DNA of 64,000 bases from Mycolicibacterium malmesburyense. GTDB taxonomy: Bacteria; Actinomycetota; Actinomycetes; Mycobacteriales; Mycobacteriaceae. The position numbers and the translations under genes were made by a program. The stretch lies in the NCBI RefSeq assembly GCF_001050015.1, contig NZ_CVTB01000033.1:35329-99328 (forward strand), in the 5' to 3' direction. Under the pieces are notes generated by a model. The model was not told the origin of the DNA. It did no database searches and saw nothing but the letters and a program-made list of their open reading frames with translations. Positions 18,817-27,084 of this stretch are shown here, piece after piece; position 1 is the stretch's first letter; every line of letters starts with the position of its first letter.

Positions 18817-19470
18817 TCAGAACTCCGTGCCGTTCTCGGGTTCGAGCACCCGGAAGTCGGTGTCGGTCATCTCCGTCAGCCGGCCGTAGAAGATCCCGCG
18901 GGCACTCGGATCGATGATGCCCTGGTGGATCGGCACCGCGTGCGTCGGCGCGACGGCGCGCAGATAATCCACCGCCTCGGAGATCTTCATCCACGGCGCG
19001 GCCGCGGGCGTGGCGAGCACGTCGACCGGTTCGCCCGGCGCGTAGAGGGCGTCGCCCGGATGCATGAGGCGGGCCCGATGGGTGCCGTCGTCGACGAGGT
19101 AGGAGATGTTGTCGATGATCGGGATCTCCGGGTGGATCACCGCGTGCTTGCCGCCGACACCGCGCACGGTGAGGTGCTCGATGGTGAGGACGTCACCGAC
19201 GTTGACCGCGCGCCACGGGTCGCCGAGTTGCGCGGCGGTCTGAGGATCGGCGTACAGGGCGGCCTGCGGGTTGGCCTCGAGCAGGGCGGGCAGTCGCTCG
19301 GTGTCGGCGTGGTCGGGATGTTGATGGGTGATCAGGATCGCCGACAGACCCGTGATGCCCTCGAATCCGTGCGAAAAGACGCCGGGGTCGAACAAGATCG
19401 TCGCTTCATCACCGGATTCGCCCTGGAAATTGGCCAGTAAGCAGGAATGTCCGAAATGGGTCAATTGCAT
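18817..19470 (-). CDS. Metallo-beta-lactamase-fold hydrolase (Rv0786c-like)
   Basis: A 217-residue metal-dependent hydrolase of the UlaG/MBL-fold type. It opens MQLTHFGHSCLL, and the zinc motif is ITHQHPDHAD (HxHxDH) about residue 50-57. Further metal ligands are likely in LMHPGDALYAP and PIHQGI. It is cytosolic with no signal sequence. The reaction is unknown; family members hydrolyse lactones or phosphoesters. ATG 19470 is chosen because it begins the conserved first strand. It is convergent with the FAD dehydrogenase (21-base gap) and divergent from the secreted-protein gene (46 bases). Confidence 0.88.
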   Translation of the reverse strand: MQLTHFGHSCLLANFQGESGDEATILFDPGVFSHGFEGITGLSAILITHQHPDHADTERLPALLEANPQAALYADPQTAAQLGDPWRAVNVGDVLTIEHLTVRGVGGKHAVIHPEIPIIDNISYLVDDGTHRARLMHPGDALYAPGEPVDVLATPAAAPWMKISEAVDYLRAVAPTHAVPIHQGIIDPSARGIFYGRLTEMTDTDFRVLEPENGTEF

Positions 19471-19516
19471 GCCTATATTGTGGCGGCGCAGGCCGTCTTC
19501 AGGGGGTACTTGAGTC

Positions 19517-20182
19517 GTGCGATTGCTGCTTGCGGTGGCCCTCGCGACGTTCGGCCTGTCTCTGACCGCCGCCCCCGCGGCACGTGCGGTGCCCGGTGTC
19601 TGCCCGCCGATCTGCGACGCGATACCCGATTCGGCGTGGCCGGTGTCAAGCGCGCTTCCCCTGTACCCGGTGTACCGGTGGCCGGGCCTGGCGGGCCTGG
19701 CCGTCAACGCGCCCGCACCGAGGTTCCTGTTCGAGGAGCTGTGCGCCAGCCCGCCCGTCCCGGCCGATCCTCGCGCCTACGTCGTGGCCTCCAGGGCGCA
19801 GATCGACAATCCCGCCGGCCAGTGGCAACTGCGGGCGCAGGTGCTGCACTGGCGGGGCGACGTGGCGTACAGCGGGCCGCTCACCCGATCGGTGCTCGAC
19901 TCGGCGCACTCGAGGCTGCGCACCTGCCAGCTGACCGCGCCCCTGGTGTCGCCGTCGATCACCACCGTCAATGGCGAGCGGATGGCGGCGGTGATCAGCG
20001 TGGCCGGCCAGAAGGTGGTGCGCCAGTACCTTCTGGCCCACCCCACCAGCGGCAGCATCGTCGAGCTCGCGCTGTGGTCGACGCTGCCAATGCAGGTCCC
20101 CTGGCCGCCGGTGCCCGACGCGCAGATTCTCGACGCACTGGCCACCCCGCTGTGCGAGGCATATCTCGGTTCGTGCCGGTGA
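19517..20182 (+). CDS. Exported hypothetical protein (Rv0787-like)
   Basis: A 221-residue secreted protein. Residues 1-25 form a classical signal peptide ending TAAPAARA; the mature chain begins VPGVCPPICDAIPDSAWP. Four cysteines are evident in the mature part (CPPIC, ELCASP, RTCQL, PLCEAYLGSC), suggesting disulfides outside the membrane. The protein is Pro-rich and has no recognised domain. GTG 19517 is preceded by GGGGG, a weak Shine-Dalgarno. M. tuberculosis has an uncharacterised gene (Rv0787) at this place, directly before purS. Its function is unknown. Confidence 0.78.
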   Translation: MRLLLAVALATFGLSLTAAPAARAVPGVCPPICDAIPDSAWPVSSALPLYPVYRWPGLAGLAVNAPAPRFLFEELCASPPVPADPRAYVVASRAQIDNPAGQWQLRAQVLHWRGDVAYSGPLTRSVLDSAHSRLRTCQLTAPLVSPSITTVNGERMAAVISVAGQKVVRQYLLAHPTSGSIVELALWSTLPMQVPWPPVPDAQILDALATPLCEAYLGSCR

Positions 20183-20205
20183 GTCGCGGGCGCTGCAACC
20201 GCCGG

Positions 20206-20211
20206 TACAGT
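20206..20211 (+). promoter_or_regulatory. Probable -10 box of purSQ (leaderless)
   Basis: TACAGT (TANNNT) ends 6 nt before GTG 20218, with no Shine-Dalgarno. Confidence 0.5.
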
Positions 20212-20217
20212 TGACGC

Positions 20218-20457
20218 GTGGCAAGGGTGGTGGTGCACGTGATGCCCAAGGCGGAGATCCTCGACCCGCAGGGGCAGGCGATCGTCGGCGCGTTGGGCCG
20301 TCTGGGTTTCAACGGCGTCTCAGATGTCCGGCAGGGCAAGCGTTTTGAACTCGAAGTCGATGACAGCATCGACGACGACACCCTGGCCGAGATCGCGGAA
20401 TCGCTGCTGGCGAACACCGTGATCGAGGACTGGAGCGTGAGCCGGGAGCAGGCATGA
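20218..20457 (+). CDS. purS: FGAM synthetase subunit PurS
   Basis: PurS is the small structural subunit that bridges PurQ and PurL in the three-part FGAM synthetase (fourth step of purine synthesis). The 79-residue protein has the expected length and motifs: [16 protein letters not shown] at the start, [13 protein letters not shown] in the middle and [12 protein letters not shown] at the end. GTG 20218 is the only start that gives the complete first strand. The stop overlaps purQ's ATG by four bases, so subunits are made together. purL lies about 6.6 kb downstream as a separate unit. Confidence 0.96.
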   Translation: MARVVVHVMPKAEILDPQGQAIVGALGRLGFNGVSDVRQGKRFELEVDDSIDDDTLAEIAESLLANTVIEDWSVSREQA

Positions 20458-21131
20458 CGGCGCGTGTGGGCATCATCACATTTCCGGGCACGCTGGACGA
20501 CGTCGACGCCGCCCGAGCGGTTCGACTGGCGGGCGCCGAAGCCGTCCCGCTGTGGCACGCCGACGCCGATCTGAAGAACGTCGACGCCGTGGTGGTGCCC
20601 GGCGGGTTTTCCTACGGTGACTATCTGCGGGCGGGTGCGATCGCCAAGTTCGCGCCGGTGATGGGCGAGGTCGTCCGGGGTGCCGAGCGCGGTATGCCGG
20701 TGTTGGGCATTTGCAACGGTTTTCAGGTGCTGTGCGAGGCCGGTCTGCTGCCGGGCGCGTTGACCCGCAACGCCGGACTGCATTTCGTGTGCCGCGACAT
20801 CTGGCTTGAGGTGGCGTCGAACACCTCGGCGTGGACGACGCGCTTCGAGAAGGGCGCCGATCTGCTGATCCCGCTGAAGTCCGGCGAGGGCCGCTACGTC
20901 GCCAGTGAGAGGGAGCTCGACGAGCTCGAGGGCGAGGGTCGGGTGGTGTTCCGCTACCGCGACAACCCCAACGGCTCACAGCGCGACATCGCCGGCATCA
21001 CCTCGGCCAACGGCCGCGTCGTCGGCCTGATGCCGCACCCCGAGCACGCCACGGAGGCGCTCACCGGCCCGTCCGACGACGGCCTTGGCCTGTTCTACTC
21101 CGCGCTGGACGCGGTGCTGACGCCCGCCTGA
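20454..21131 (+). CDS. purQ: FGAM synthetase glutaminase subunit
   Basis: PurQ hydrolyses glutamine and delivers ammonia to PurL for conversion of FGAR to FGAM. The 225-residue class-I amidotransferase has the nucleophile in [15 protein letters not shown] (Cys about residue 86) and the His/Glu pair in [11 protein letters not shown] (about 193). The opening [19 protein letters not shown] is typical. The ATGA overlap with purS shows translational coupling. It is convergent with the encapsulin gene, 32 bases apart, with no obvious terminator between. Confidence 0.97.
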   Translation: MTARVGIITFPGTLDDVDAARAVRLAGAEAVPLWHADADLKNVDAVVVPGGFSYGDYLRAGAIAKFAPVMGEVVRGAERGMPVLGICNGFQVLCEAGLLPGALTRNAGLHFVCRDIWLEVASNTSAWTTRFEKGADLLIPLKSGEGRYVASERELDELEGEGRVVFRYRDNPNGSQRDIAGITSANGRVVGLMPHPEHATEALTGPSDDGLGLFYSALDAVLTPA

Positions 21132-21163
21132 CGAACGCCACGCACGTTCACGCCATCAAGGGC

Positions 21164-21961
21164 TCAGGTCGTGAGGGCGACCGAGGCTTCGGCGGTGTAG
21201 CACAGGAACGTCAGCGTCTCCTCCAGGTACAGCTGGACGGTGCTCGCGTCGTGCGACAGGTAGCCGATCGACACATCGGTTCCCAACTGCAGATCGAAGT
21301 CGCCTCCGCGCGTTGACAATACGAACGCGCCATCGATCGCCGGCGCCCAGATGATGTCGCCGTCGACCAGCCGGTTGAGGTGCTCGCGGATCGGATAGCC
21401 GTGTGCGGTGGTCTCGCTGACCTTGGTGTACACGTCCGCCGACAACAGCACCGAGTACGGCCCGTCGACACCGGAGAGCCGCAGTTCGGACAGGGCCTGG
21501 GAGATGACGTCGGGGATGTCGCGTTCGTCGTCGGGCAGCGCAAGCGCGGGGTTGGAACTGCACGCCCGGATGCCCTCGATCGACGCGGCCTCGTAACCCT
21601 CGAAGATCGCGCGGTCCTCGGCGAACGCCAGCTTCATCGCCGCATCCTTGACCGGGTCCCAATCGGAGTCCTGCGAACCCCGCTCCACATCGTCGATCGC
21701 GGTGCGCGCCACCGTGAACGGCACGCGCAACCGGACCAGTGGTTTGGCCTCCCGCAGGTGCGCCACCACGCCGTCGCCCGGCGGCGTCACGTCGCGCAGA
21801 TGGCCCGTGCCGATCGCGGCGGTCGTCGGCCCGCCGGGCTCGCTGACATCGACGACGCGACGACCGGCTATGTGGCGCTTGAACGTTCGGGAGGCCTCGA
21901 GCTCGATCTCGGACCACGCCTCTTCGGTGATCGGTGCCAGATCGCGGTACAGGTTGTTCAT
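21164..21961 (-). CDS. Encapsulin shell protein (linocin M18/Cfp29 family)
   Basis: The shell protein of a protein nanocompartment that self-assembles by the HK97 capsid fold. The 265-residue sequence starts MNNLYRDLAPITEEAWSEI and shows the family's late segments IDGAFVLSTRGGDFDLQLG, DVSIGYLSHD and the C-terminal LYLEETLTFLCYTAEASV. It is homologous to Rv0798c (Cfp29). The ATG at 21961 overlaps the DyP stop by one base (TGATG), so shell and cargo are produced from one coupled mRNA, the cargo gene first. No second cargo gene lies next to it. Confidence 0.96.
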   Translation of the reverse strand: MNNLYRDLAPITEEAWSEIELEASRTFKRHIAGRRVVDVSEPGGPTTAAIGTGHLRDVTPPGDGVVAHLREAKPLVRLRVPFTVARTAIDDVERGSQDSDWDPVKDAAMKLAFAEDRAIFEGYEAASIEGIRACSSNPALALPDDERDIPDVISQALSELRLSGVDGPYSVLLSADVYTKVSETTAHGYPIREHLNRLVDGDIIWAPAIDGAFVLSTRGGDFDLQLGTDVSIGYLSHDASTVQLYLEETLTFLCYTAEASVALTT

Positions 21962-22995
21962 CAACGGGTTCCTTTCAGGCTGCCGATGCCGAGCGAGCCG
22001 TCGTATTCGGCGGGAGTTGCCACGGTCGTCGCCGGTGCGTCGTCATCGGCGGCGGCCGAACCGGGCAGTGGGGGAGGATCGTCGAGGAAATCGACGGTGG
22101 GCGTGAAGAACATGCTGCCGGTCAATGCGGTGGAGAAGTCCAGGATGCGATCGGTGTTCCCGGGCGGGTCGCCGATGAACATGTTGTCGAGCATTCGTTC
22201 GGTGACCGACGGCGTCCGCGAGTAGCCGATGTAGTAGGTGCCGAACTCGCCCTTGCCGATCTCGCCGAATGGCATGTTGTGCCGCACGATCTTCAGCTCG
22301 GTGCCGTCGTCGTCCTCGATCACATTGAGTGCGACATGCGAATTGGCGGGTTTCACCGCATCGTCGAGTTCGATGTCGTCGAGTTTCGTGCGGCCGATCA
22401 CCCGCTCCTGTTCCTCCACCGACAGCGAGTTCCACGCGGCCATGTCGTGCACGTACTTCTGCACATGTACGTAGCAGGAGCCGGCGAAATCGGGGTCCTC
22501 GTCCCCGATCTGGGTCGCGGAGCGGGCGAGCGGTCCGTCCGGGTTCTCGGTGCCGTCGACGAAGCCCATCAGGTCACGGTTGTCGAAGAACTTGAAGCCG
22601 TGCGTCTCGTCGACGACGGTGATCGCGCCGGCCATCGCGTCGGCCAGCTTGGTGGCCAGTTCGAAGCAGACGTCCATGGACTCGGCGCGGATGTGGAACA
22701 GAAGGTCGCCCTCGGTCGCGGGCGCGTGGTGACGGTCGCCGCGGACCTCGACGAAGGGGTGCAGCTCGGCCGGCCGGGGGCCACTGAACAGCCGGTCCCA
22801 GGCGTCCGAACCGATCGACGTGACCGCCGACAGCCGTTTGGCCGGATCGCGGAATCCGATGGCGCGCACCAGCCCCGAGATGTCGGGCAGCGTGTCGTGC
22901 ACCATCGCCTCCCCGCCCTCGACGATGGTCACCACGAGGAAGACGGCCGCAGGCGTCAACGGTTCGAGCACCGGTTGCGGTTGGATCTCGGGCAC
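21961..22995 (-). CDS. DyP-type heme peroxidase, encapsulin cargo
   Basis: A 344-residue dye-decolourising peroxidase packaged into the encapsulin. The GxxDG motif is GFVDGTENP (about residue 145), the proximal heme His is in KPANSHVALN (about 220) and the distal Arg is in YSRTPSV. The C-terminus ends DGSLGIGSLKGTR, matching the mycobacterial encapsulin-targeting peptide, joined by a roughly 30-residue Pro/Ala/Asp-rich linker. It is homologous to Rv0799c. The GTG at 22995 is preceded by a minus-strand TAGGGT -10 (23007-23002) with a 6-nt gap, suggesting a leaderless operon mRNA. Confidence 0.96.
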   Translation of the reverse strand: MPEIQPQPVLEPLTPAAVFLVVTIVEGGEAMVHDTLPDISGLVRAIGFRDPAKRLSAVTSIGSDAWDRLFSGPRPAELHPFVEVRGDRHHAPATEGDLLFHIRAESMDVCFELATKLADAMAGAITVVDETHGFKFFDNRDLMGFVDGTENPDGPLARSATQIGDEDPDFAGSCYVHVQKYVHDMAAWNSLSVEEQERVIGRTKLDDIELDDAVKPANSHVALNVIEDDDGTELKIVRHNMPFGEIGKGEFGTYYIGYSRTPSVTERMLDNMFIGDPPGNTDRILDFSTALTGSMFFTPTVDFLDDPPPLPGSAAADDDAPATTVATPAEYDGSLGIGSLKGTR

Positions 22996-23001
22996 AACAG
23001 G

Positions 23002-23007
23002 ACCCTA
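23002..23007 (-). promoter_or_regulatory. Probable -10 box of the DyP-encapsulin operon
   Basis: On the minus strand TAGGGT lies 6 nt before GTG 22995, and no Shine-Dalgarno is present. A TTGACG-like hexamer lies too close upstream to serve as its -35. Confidence 0.45.
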
Positions 23008-23045
23008 TCGTCAAACGATCTTGAATCACCGGCGAAGATGAAGAG

Positions 23046-24305
23046 ATGGCAGCCAGCCCCCAGAGCCTGTGCGAATTCATCGACGCGTCGCCGTCGCCGT
23101 ACCACGCCTGCGAGACGGCCGCGGCCCGTCTGCGCGACGCGGGCTTCCGCGAACTCTCCGAAGCCGACCCCTGGCCGACTCACGGTGACTTCTATGTCCT
23201 GCGCGCCGGATCGCTGATCGCCTGGCGCACGGAACAGGCCGGCCGCAACACGCCGTTCCGCATCGTCGGCGCCCACACCGACAGCCCGAACCTGCGCGTC
23301 AAACAGCACCCCGACCGGTACGTTTCGGGCTGGCGCGTGGTCGCGCTGCAGCCCTACGGCGGCGCGTGGCTGAACTCGTGGCTCGACCGCGACCTCGGCC
23401 TCAGCGGCCGGCTGTCGGTGCGCACCGGAAACCGGCTGGAGCACCGACTCGTCCGGATCGACGAGCCGATCCTGCGGGTCCCGCAGCTGGCCATCCACCT
23501 CGCCGAGGACCGCAAGGCCGTCGAGCTCAATCCGCAGCGCCACGTCAACGCGGTGTGGGGCGCGGGCAGCCGGCCTCGGTCCTTCCCAGAATTCGTGGCC
23601 GAGCAGGCCGGCGTGGCCGCCGACGACGTGCTGGGCGCCGATCTGATGACGCACGACCTGACCCCGTCGCGGCTCGTCGGCGCGGACCGCGACCTGGTGA
23701 GCGCCCCGCGGCTGGACAACCAGGCGACCTGCTACGCCGGGCTGGAGGCGTTCCTGGCCGCCGGGCCGGGCGCATACACCCCGGTGCTGGTGCTGTTCGA
23801 CCACGAGGAGGTCGGCTCGCAGTCCGATCACGGCGCCCAGTCCGACCTGCTGTTGACGGTTCTCGAGCGCATCACGCTCAGCGAGGGCGGCGGTCGCGAG
23901 GACTTCCTGCGTCGGCTGCCCGGCTCACTGGTGGCGTCCGGCGACATGGCCCACGCCACGCACCCGAACTACCCGGACCGCCACGAACCCGGCCACCTCA
24001 TCGAGGTCAACGGGGGGCCGGTGCTCAAGGTGCAGCCGAACCTGCGGTACGCCACCGACGGGCGCACGGCCGCCGCGTTCGCGCTGGCGTGCGCGCAGGC
24101 CGGGGTGCCGCTGCAGCGCTACGAGCACCGCGCCGATCTGCCGTGCGGGTCCACGGTCGGGCCGATGACGGCGGCTCGCACCGGGATCCCGACCGTCGAC
24201 GTGGGCGCACCGCAGCTGGCCATGCATTCCGCGCGTGAGGTGATGGGCGCCGACGACGTCGTCTCCTACGCCGCGGCGTTGACGGCGTTTCTGTCACCGC
24301 GGTGA
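23046..24305 (+). CDS. pepC: M18-family aminopeptidase
   Basis: A cytosolic di-zinc aspartyl-type aminopeptidase of 419 residues (M18 normally 420-450). The metal ligands are in [13 protein letters not shown] (His/Asp about residue 79), [14 protein letters not shown] (catalytic Glu pair about 261) and [11 protein letters not shown] near the C-terminus. [15 protein letters not shown] [16 protein letters not shown] carries the bridging Asp. ATG 23046 follows a weak AAGAG ribosome site. It is homologous to Rv0800, which sits in the same place. It diverges from the DyP-encapsulin operon (50-base gap). Confidence 0.94.
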   Translation: MAASPQSLCEFIDASPSPYHACETAAARLRDAGFRELSEADPWPTHGDFYVLRAGSLIAWRTEQAGRNTPFRIVGAHTDSPNLRVKQHPDRYVSGWRVVALQPYGGAWLNSWLDRDLGLSGRLSVRTGNRLEHRLVRIDEPILRVPQLAIHLAEDRKAVELNPQRHVNAVWGAGSRPRSFPEFVAEQAGVAADDVLGADLMTHDLTPSRLVGADRDLVSAPRLDNQATCYAGLEAFLAAGPGAYTPVLVLFDHEEVGSQSDHGAQSDLLLTVLERITLSEGGGREDFLRRLPGSLVASGDMAHATHPNYPDRHEPGHLIEVNGGPVLKVQPNLRYATDGRTAAAFALACAQAGVPLQRYEHRADLPCGSTVGPMTAARTGIPTVDVGAPQLAMHSAREVMGADDVVSYAAALTAFLSPR

Positions 24306-24320
24306 TCTAGGGTCGGCGTC

Positions 24321-24677
24321 ATGACCCTCGCCGTGTTCAACGTCACCTTCGACAGCACTGACCCGGACCGGCTCGCGGAGTGGTGGGCCCGTGCCCTCGG
24401 TGGGCAGGTAAACCCGTTGGCGCCAGGGTTTTTCGTGACCGTCTCGCAGCCGGGCGGCGGCGCCGGTCTCGGCTTCCAGAAGGTCGACGACCCCACGCCG
24501 GGCAAGAACCGTCTTCACCTCGATCTCGGGGCCGACGACGTCGAGTCGGAGGTCAAGCGGCTGGTCGAACTCGGTGCCACCGAAACCGCTCGGCACAGCA
24601 TGGGCGACTTCGGCTGGGTGGTGCTCGCCGACCCGGACGGCAACGCCTTCTGCATCGGTTCCGCCGACCATCCCTGA
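24321..24677 (+). CDS. VOC-family (glyoxalase-like) protein
   Basis: A 118-residue single vicinal-oxygen-chelate domain protein (TLAVFNVTFDSTDPDRLAEWWARALG at the start, VLADPDGNAFCIGS at the end), resembling the glyoxalase_6 group. Metal ligands are not clear, so a binding or resistance role is as likely as catalysis. TAGGGT at 24308-24313 ends 7 nt before ATG 24321, so it is probably leaderless, and the box lies just 3' of the pepC stop. It matches Rv0801 in position. It is cytosolic. Confidence 0.82.
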   Translation: MTLAVFNVTFDSTDPDRLAEWWARALGGQVNPLAPGFFVTVSQPGGGAGLGFQKVDDPTPGKNRLHLDLGADDVESEVKRLVELGATETARHSMGDFGWVVLADPDGNAFCIGSADHP

Positions 24678-24730
24678 CCGATCCGTCCCGACGCGCGGTG
24701 CGACGGCGAACCGCTGGAAAGATTCCCGGC

Positions 24731-25945
24731 GTGCTGCTCTCACTGATCGCCGTCTCGGCGGTGCTGGCCGCGTGGGCGCTGGGTGCCAAGCGCCTCGAAC
24801 AATGGCGGCTGACCGCGCCGATGGTCCTGGTGCTCGCCGGCATCGCGGTCGGCTTCACCACCGGCGACGGGCTGGTCGATTCCCTGAACACCGAAGTCGC
24901 CCAGCACACCGCCGAAATCATCCTGGCGATCCTGCTTTTCGTCGACGCGACCGATATTCGCGGCGGGCTGCTCGGCAGGGACCCGCGCGGCGCGATGCGG
25001 CTGTTGTTCATCGCGTTGCCGCTGAGCCTGGTCGCCGCACTGGCCCTGGGCTTGTGGCTGCTGCCGGACCTGCCGTGGGCGGTGCTGCTGGTGCTCGCAT
25101 GCGTGGTGGTGCCGACGGACTTCGCGCCCGCGGCATCGATCCTGCGCGACGAGCGGGTGCCCGAACGGGTGCGCGACGTGCTCAACGTCGAGGCCGGATA
25201 CAACGACGGCATCATCTCGCCGCTGTTCATCTTCGCGCTCGCGGTGGCGGGGGATCGCTCGCACGCCTCGACGCCGATGGAGGCGCTGGCGTCGGCGTTG
25301 CCGCAGGCGCTCAAGGCCATCCTCGTCGGACTGGCCGTCGGCGCCGCGCTGGCCCTGCTGACCAATCTCGCCGAGCGGTACGGCGCGATGACCGACCGCA
25401 GCAAGCGACTGATCCTGGTCGCCGCACCGATGCTCGCCTTCGGGTTGAGCCTGGCGATGGACGGCAACGGGTTCGTCGCCGCGTTCGTCTGCGGTATCGC
25501 CTTCCACTACCTGCGGCGGTCGTCGGCGCTGCAGGCCGAGCTCGCCCTGGTCGACGACATCGGATACCTGCTGACGATCGTGATGTGGTTCGTCGTCGGC
25601 GCCACCGCGGCGCTGGCGCTGACGCTGGGTGTCAGCTGGTCGCTGGTGGCCTACTGCTTACTTGCGTTGACGGTCGTGCGGCTGGTGCCCGTCCTGCTCG
25701 CCCTGCTCGGTTCGCCGTTCACCTGGCCGGAGCGGGTTCTCGTCGGCTGGCTCGGTCCGCGCGGCACCACCTCGATCGTGTTCGGTCTGTTGGCCTTCAA
25801 CGTGCTGCTCGGCGAGGCGGAACGCGATGTGCTGATGACCGTCGTCATCGTCGTGCTCGGCAGCGTCGCGCTGCACGGCGCCACGGCCCCCGCGGCCGCC
25901 CACGCGTTTGGCAGGTCACGTCCGAAATCCGGGGCCGCCCCTTAA
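24731..25945 (+). CDS. Cation/proton antiporter (CPA1-type)
   Basis: A 404-residue membrane protein with 10-12 hydrophobic helices. The pattern fits the Na+/H+ exchanger family: VVPTDFAPAASILRDERVPERV (helix 5 region, with D in place of the usual ND), NVEAGYNDGI (about residue 155) and late GPRGTTSIVFGLLAF. The ion is not deducible. GTG 24731 is the first start before the first helix and leaves a two-residue N-tail; a longer frame upstream lacks membrane protein character. It lies 53 bases after the VOC gene, possibly co-transcribed, and 10 bases before a lipoprotein gene. Confidence 0.83.
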   Translation: MLLSLIAVSAVLAAWALGAKRLEQWRLTAPMVLVLAGIAVGFTTGDGLVDSLNTEVAQHTAEIILAILLFVDATDIRGGLLGRDPRGAMRLLFIALPLSLVAALALGLWLLPDLPWAVLLVLACVVVPTDFAPAASILRDERVPERVRDVLNVEAGYNDGIISPLFIFALAVAGDRSHASTPMEALASALPQALKAILVGLAVGAALALLTNLAERYGAMTDRSKRLILVAAPMLAFGLSLAMDGNGFVAAFVCGIAFHYLRRSSALQAELALVDDIGYLLTIVMWFVVGATAALALTLGVSWSLVAYCLLALTVVRLVPVLLALLGSPFTWPERVLVGWLGPRGTTSIVFGLLAFNVLLGEAERDVLMTVVIVVLGSVALHGATAPAAAHAFGRSRPKSGAAP

Positions 25946-25955
25946 CGTCAACCCC

Positions 25956-27035
25956 GTGACGCGACGGGTCCGGGCCGTGACGGTCGCTCTGGCGGCCGTG
26001 CTGCTGGCGGGCGGCTGCGGGGCCGACGAAACTCCGGTCGAGGCCGGGATCGAATCCGACGACCGCGCCGCCCGCAGCCAGGACGTCCTGGCCGACGCCG
26101 TCGCAGCCGGCGGTCCGGGATGCTCCGCGGCGGTGGGGGTGGAGGGCGCCGTGGTCTGGGTGGGCGCCCGCGGCGTCGCGGACGTCGCCACGGGCGCCGA
26201 GCTCACCGCCGACACCGCGTTCGACATCGCCTCGGTGTCCAAACAGTTCACCGCGACCGCTGTGCTGCTGCTGGTCGGCCAGCGCCGGCTCGCGCTCGAC
26301 GACTCGTTGGCGGCGCACGTGCCCGGGCTTCCGTCGTGGGCCGCCGGCGTCACCGTCGCGCAGCTGATGCATCAGACCAGCGGCATCCCCGACTACCTCG
26401 CGCTGCTCGAAGACGCCGGCTTCGCGATGACCGACCGCACCTCCAACGCCGACGCCCTGCGGGCGCTCGGGGAGGTGTCCGAATTGACCTTCGAGCCCGG
26501 CACGGCGTTCGAGTACTCGAATTCGAATTACGTATTGTTGGCCGAGATCGTCGAACGGGTCGCGCGACAACCGCTCTCGGAGTTCCTGTCGGCGCGGATC
26601 TTCTGGCCGCTGGAGCTGGCGATGGTCCTCGATCCGGCTCATCCGGTCCCGGGTGCGGCGGTGCCCTACACCGACGCCGACGGCGACTACACGCCGACGG
26701 TCACCGCGTGGGAGCAGGTCGGAGACGGCTCCATCCAGACCGCGCCGAGCCAGCTGGTGCGGTGGGCGGACAACTACCGCACCGGGGAGATCGGCGGGCG
26801 CGAACTGCTCGAAGCACAGCTCGCCGGGGCGGTCGAGACGGGCGAGGGCGACCGGTACGGCGCCGGCATCTACGAGTACGCCGACGGCACACTGGGCCAC
26901 GACGGATCCTGGGGTGGCTTCGTCACCGACTTCCGGATCGGTCGAGACCGGCGCACGTCGGTGGCGGTGAGCTGCAACAGCGACACGCGCGACCCGACCG
27001 CCATCGCCGAGGCCCTCGCGCGGATCTGGGGCTAG
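25956..27035 (+). CDS. Lipoprotein serine hydrolase (class C beta-lactamase family)
   Basis: A 359-residue penicillin-binding-protein-like hydrolase anchored outside the cell. The signal ends in a lipobox LLAGGC (Cys about residue 21). The catalytic SxxK is SVSKQF (about 94), the YxN motif is YSNSNY (about 190) and the third motif is HDGSWGG (about 313) in place of KTG, as in esterase/DD-peptidase homologues. Its substrate is unknown; it may act on cell-wall peptides or esters. GTG 25956 is chosen because it gives RRVR then the hydrophobic core. It is 10 bases after the antiporter gene and upstream of purL. Confidence 0.85.
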   Translation: MTRRVRAVTVALAAVLLAGGCGADETPVEAGIESDDRAARSQDVLADAVAAGGPGCSAAVGVEGAVVWVGARGVADVATGAELTADTAFDIASVSKQFTATAVLLLVGQRRLALDDSLAAHVPGLPSWAAGVTVAQLMHQTSGIPDYLALLEDAGFAMTDRTSNADALRALGEVSELTFEPGTAFEYSNSNYVLLAEIVERVARQPLSEFLSARIFWPLELAMVLDPAHPVPGAAVPYTDADGDYTPTVTAWEQVGDGSIQTAPSQLVRWADNYRTGEIGGRELLEAQLAGAVETGEGDRYGAGIYEYADGTLGHDGSWGGFVTDFRIGRDRRTSVAVSCNSDTRDPTAIAEALARIWG

Positions 27036-27072
27036 GCGCAGCGTGTGTCGGGTGCCGCAGGCGGCGCCAACC

Positions 27073-27078
27073 TAGAAT
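27073..27078 (+). promoter_or_regulatory. Probable -10 box of purL (leaderless)
   Basis: TAGAAT, close to the ideal TATAAT, ends 6 nt before GTG 27085 with no Shine-Dalgarno. Confidence 0.6.
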
Positions 27079-27084
27079 GGCCTC

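Noticed and set aside
19468..19482. Possible leaderless promoter for the metallo-hydrolase gene
   Set aside because: The hexamer at the right distance reads CACAAT, which lacks the TANNNT pattern; the AT-rich stretch is too close to the ATG.
24380..24730. Upstream extension of the antiporter frame
   Set aside because: It overlaps the VOC protein gene and is Arg-rich; GTG 24731 directly precedes the first membrane helix.
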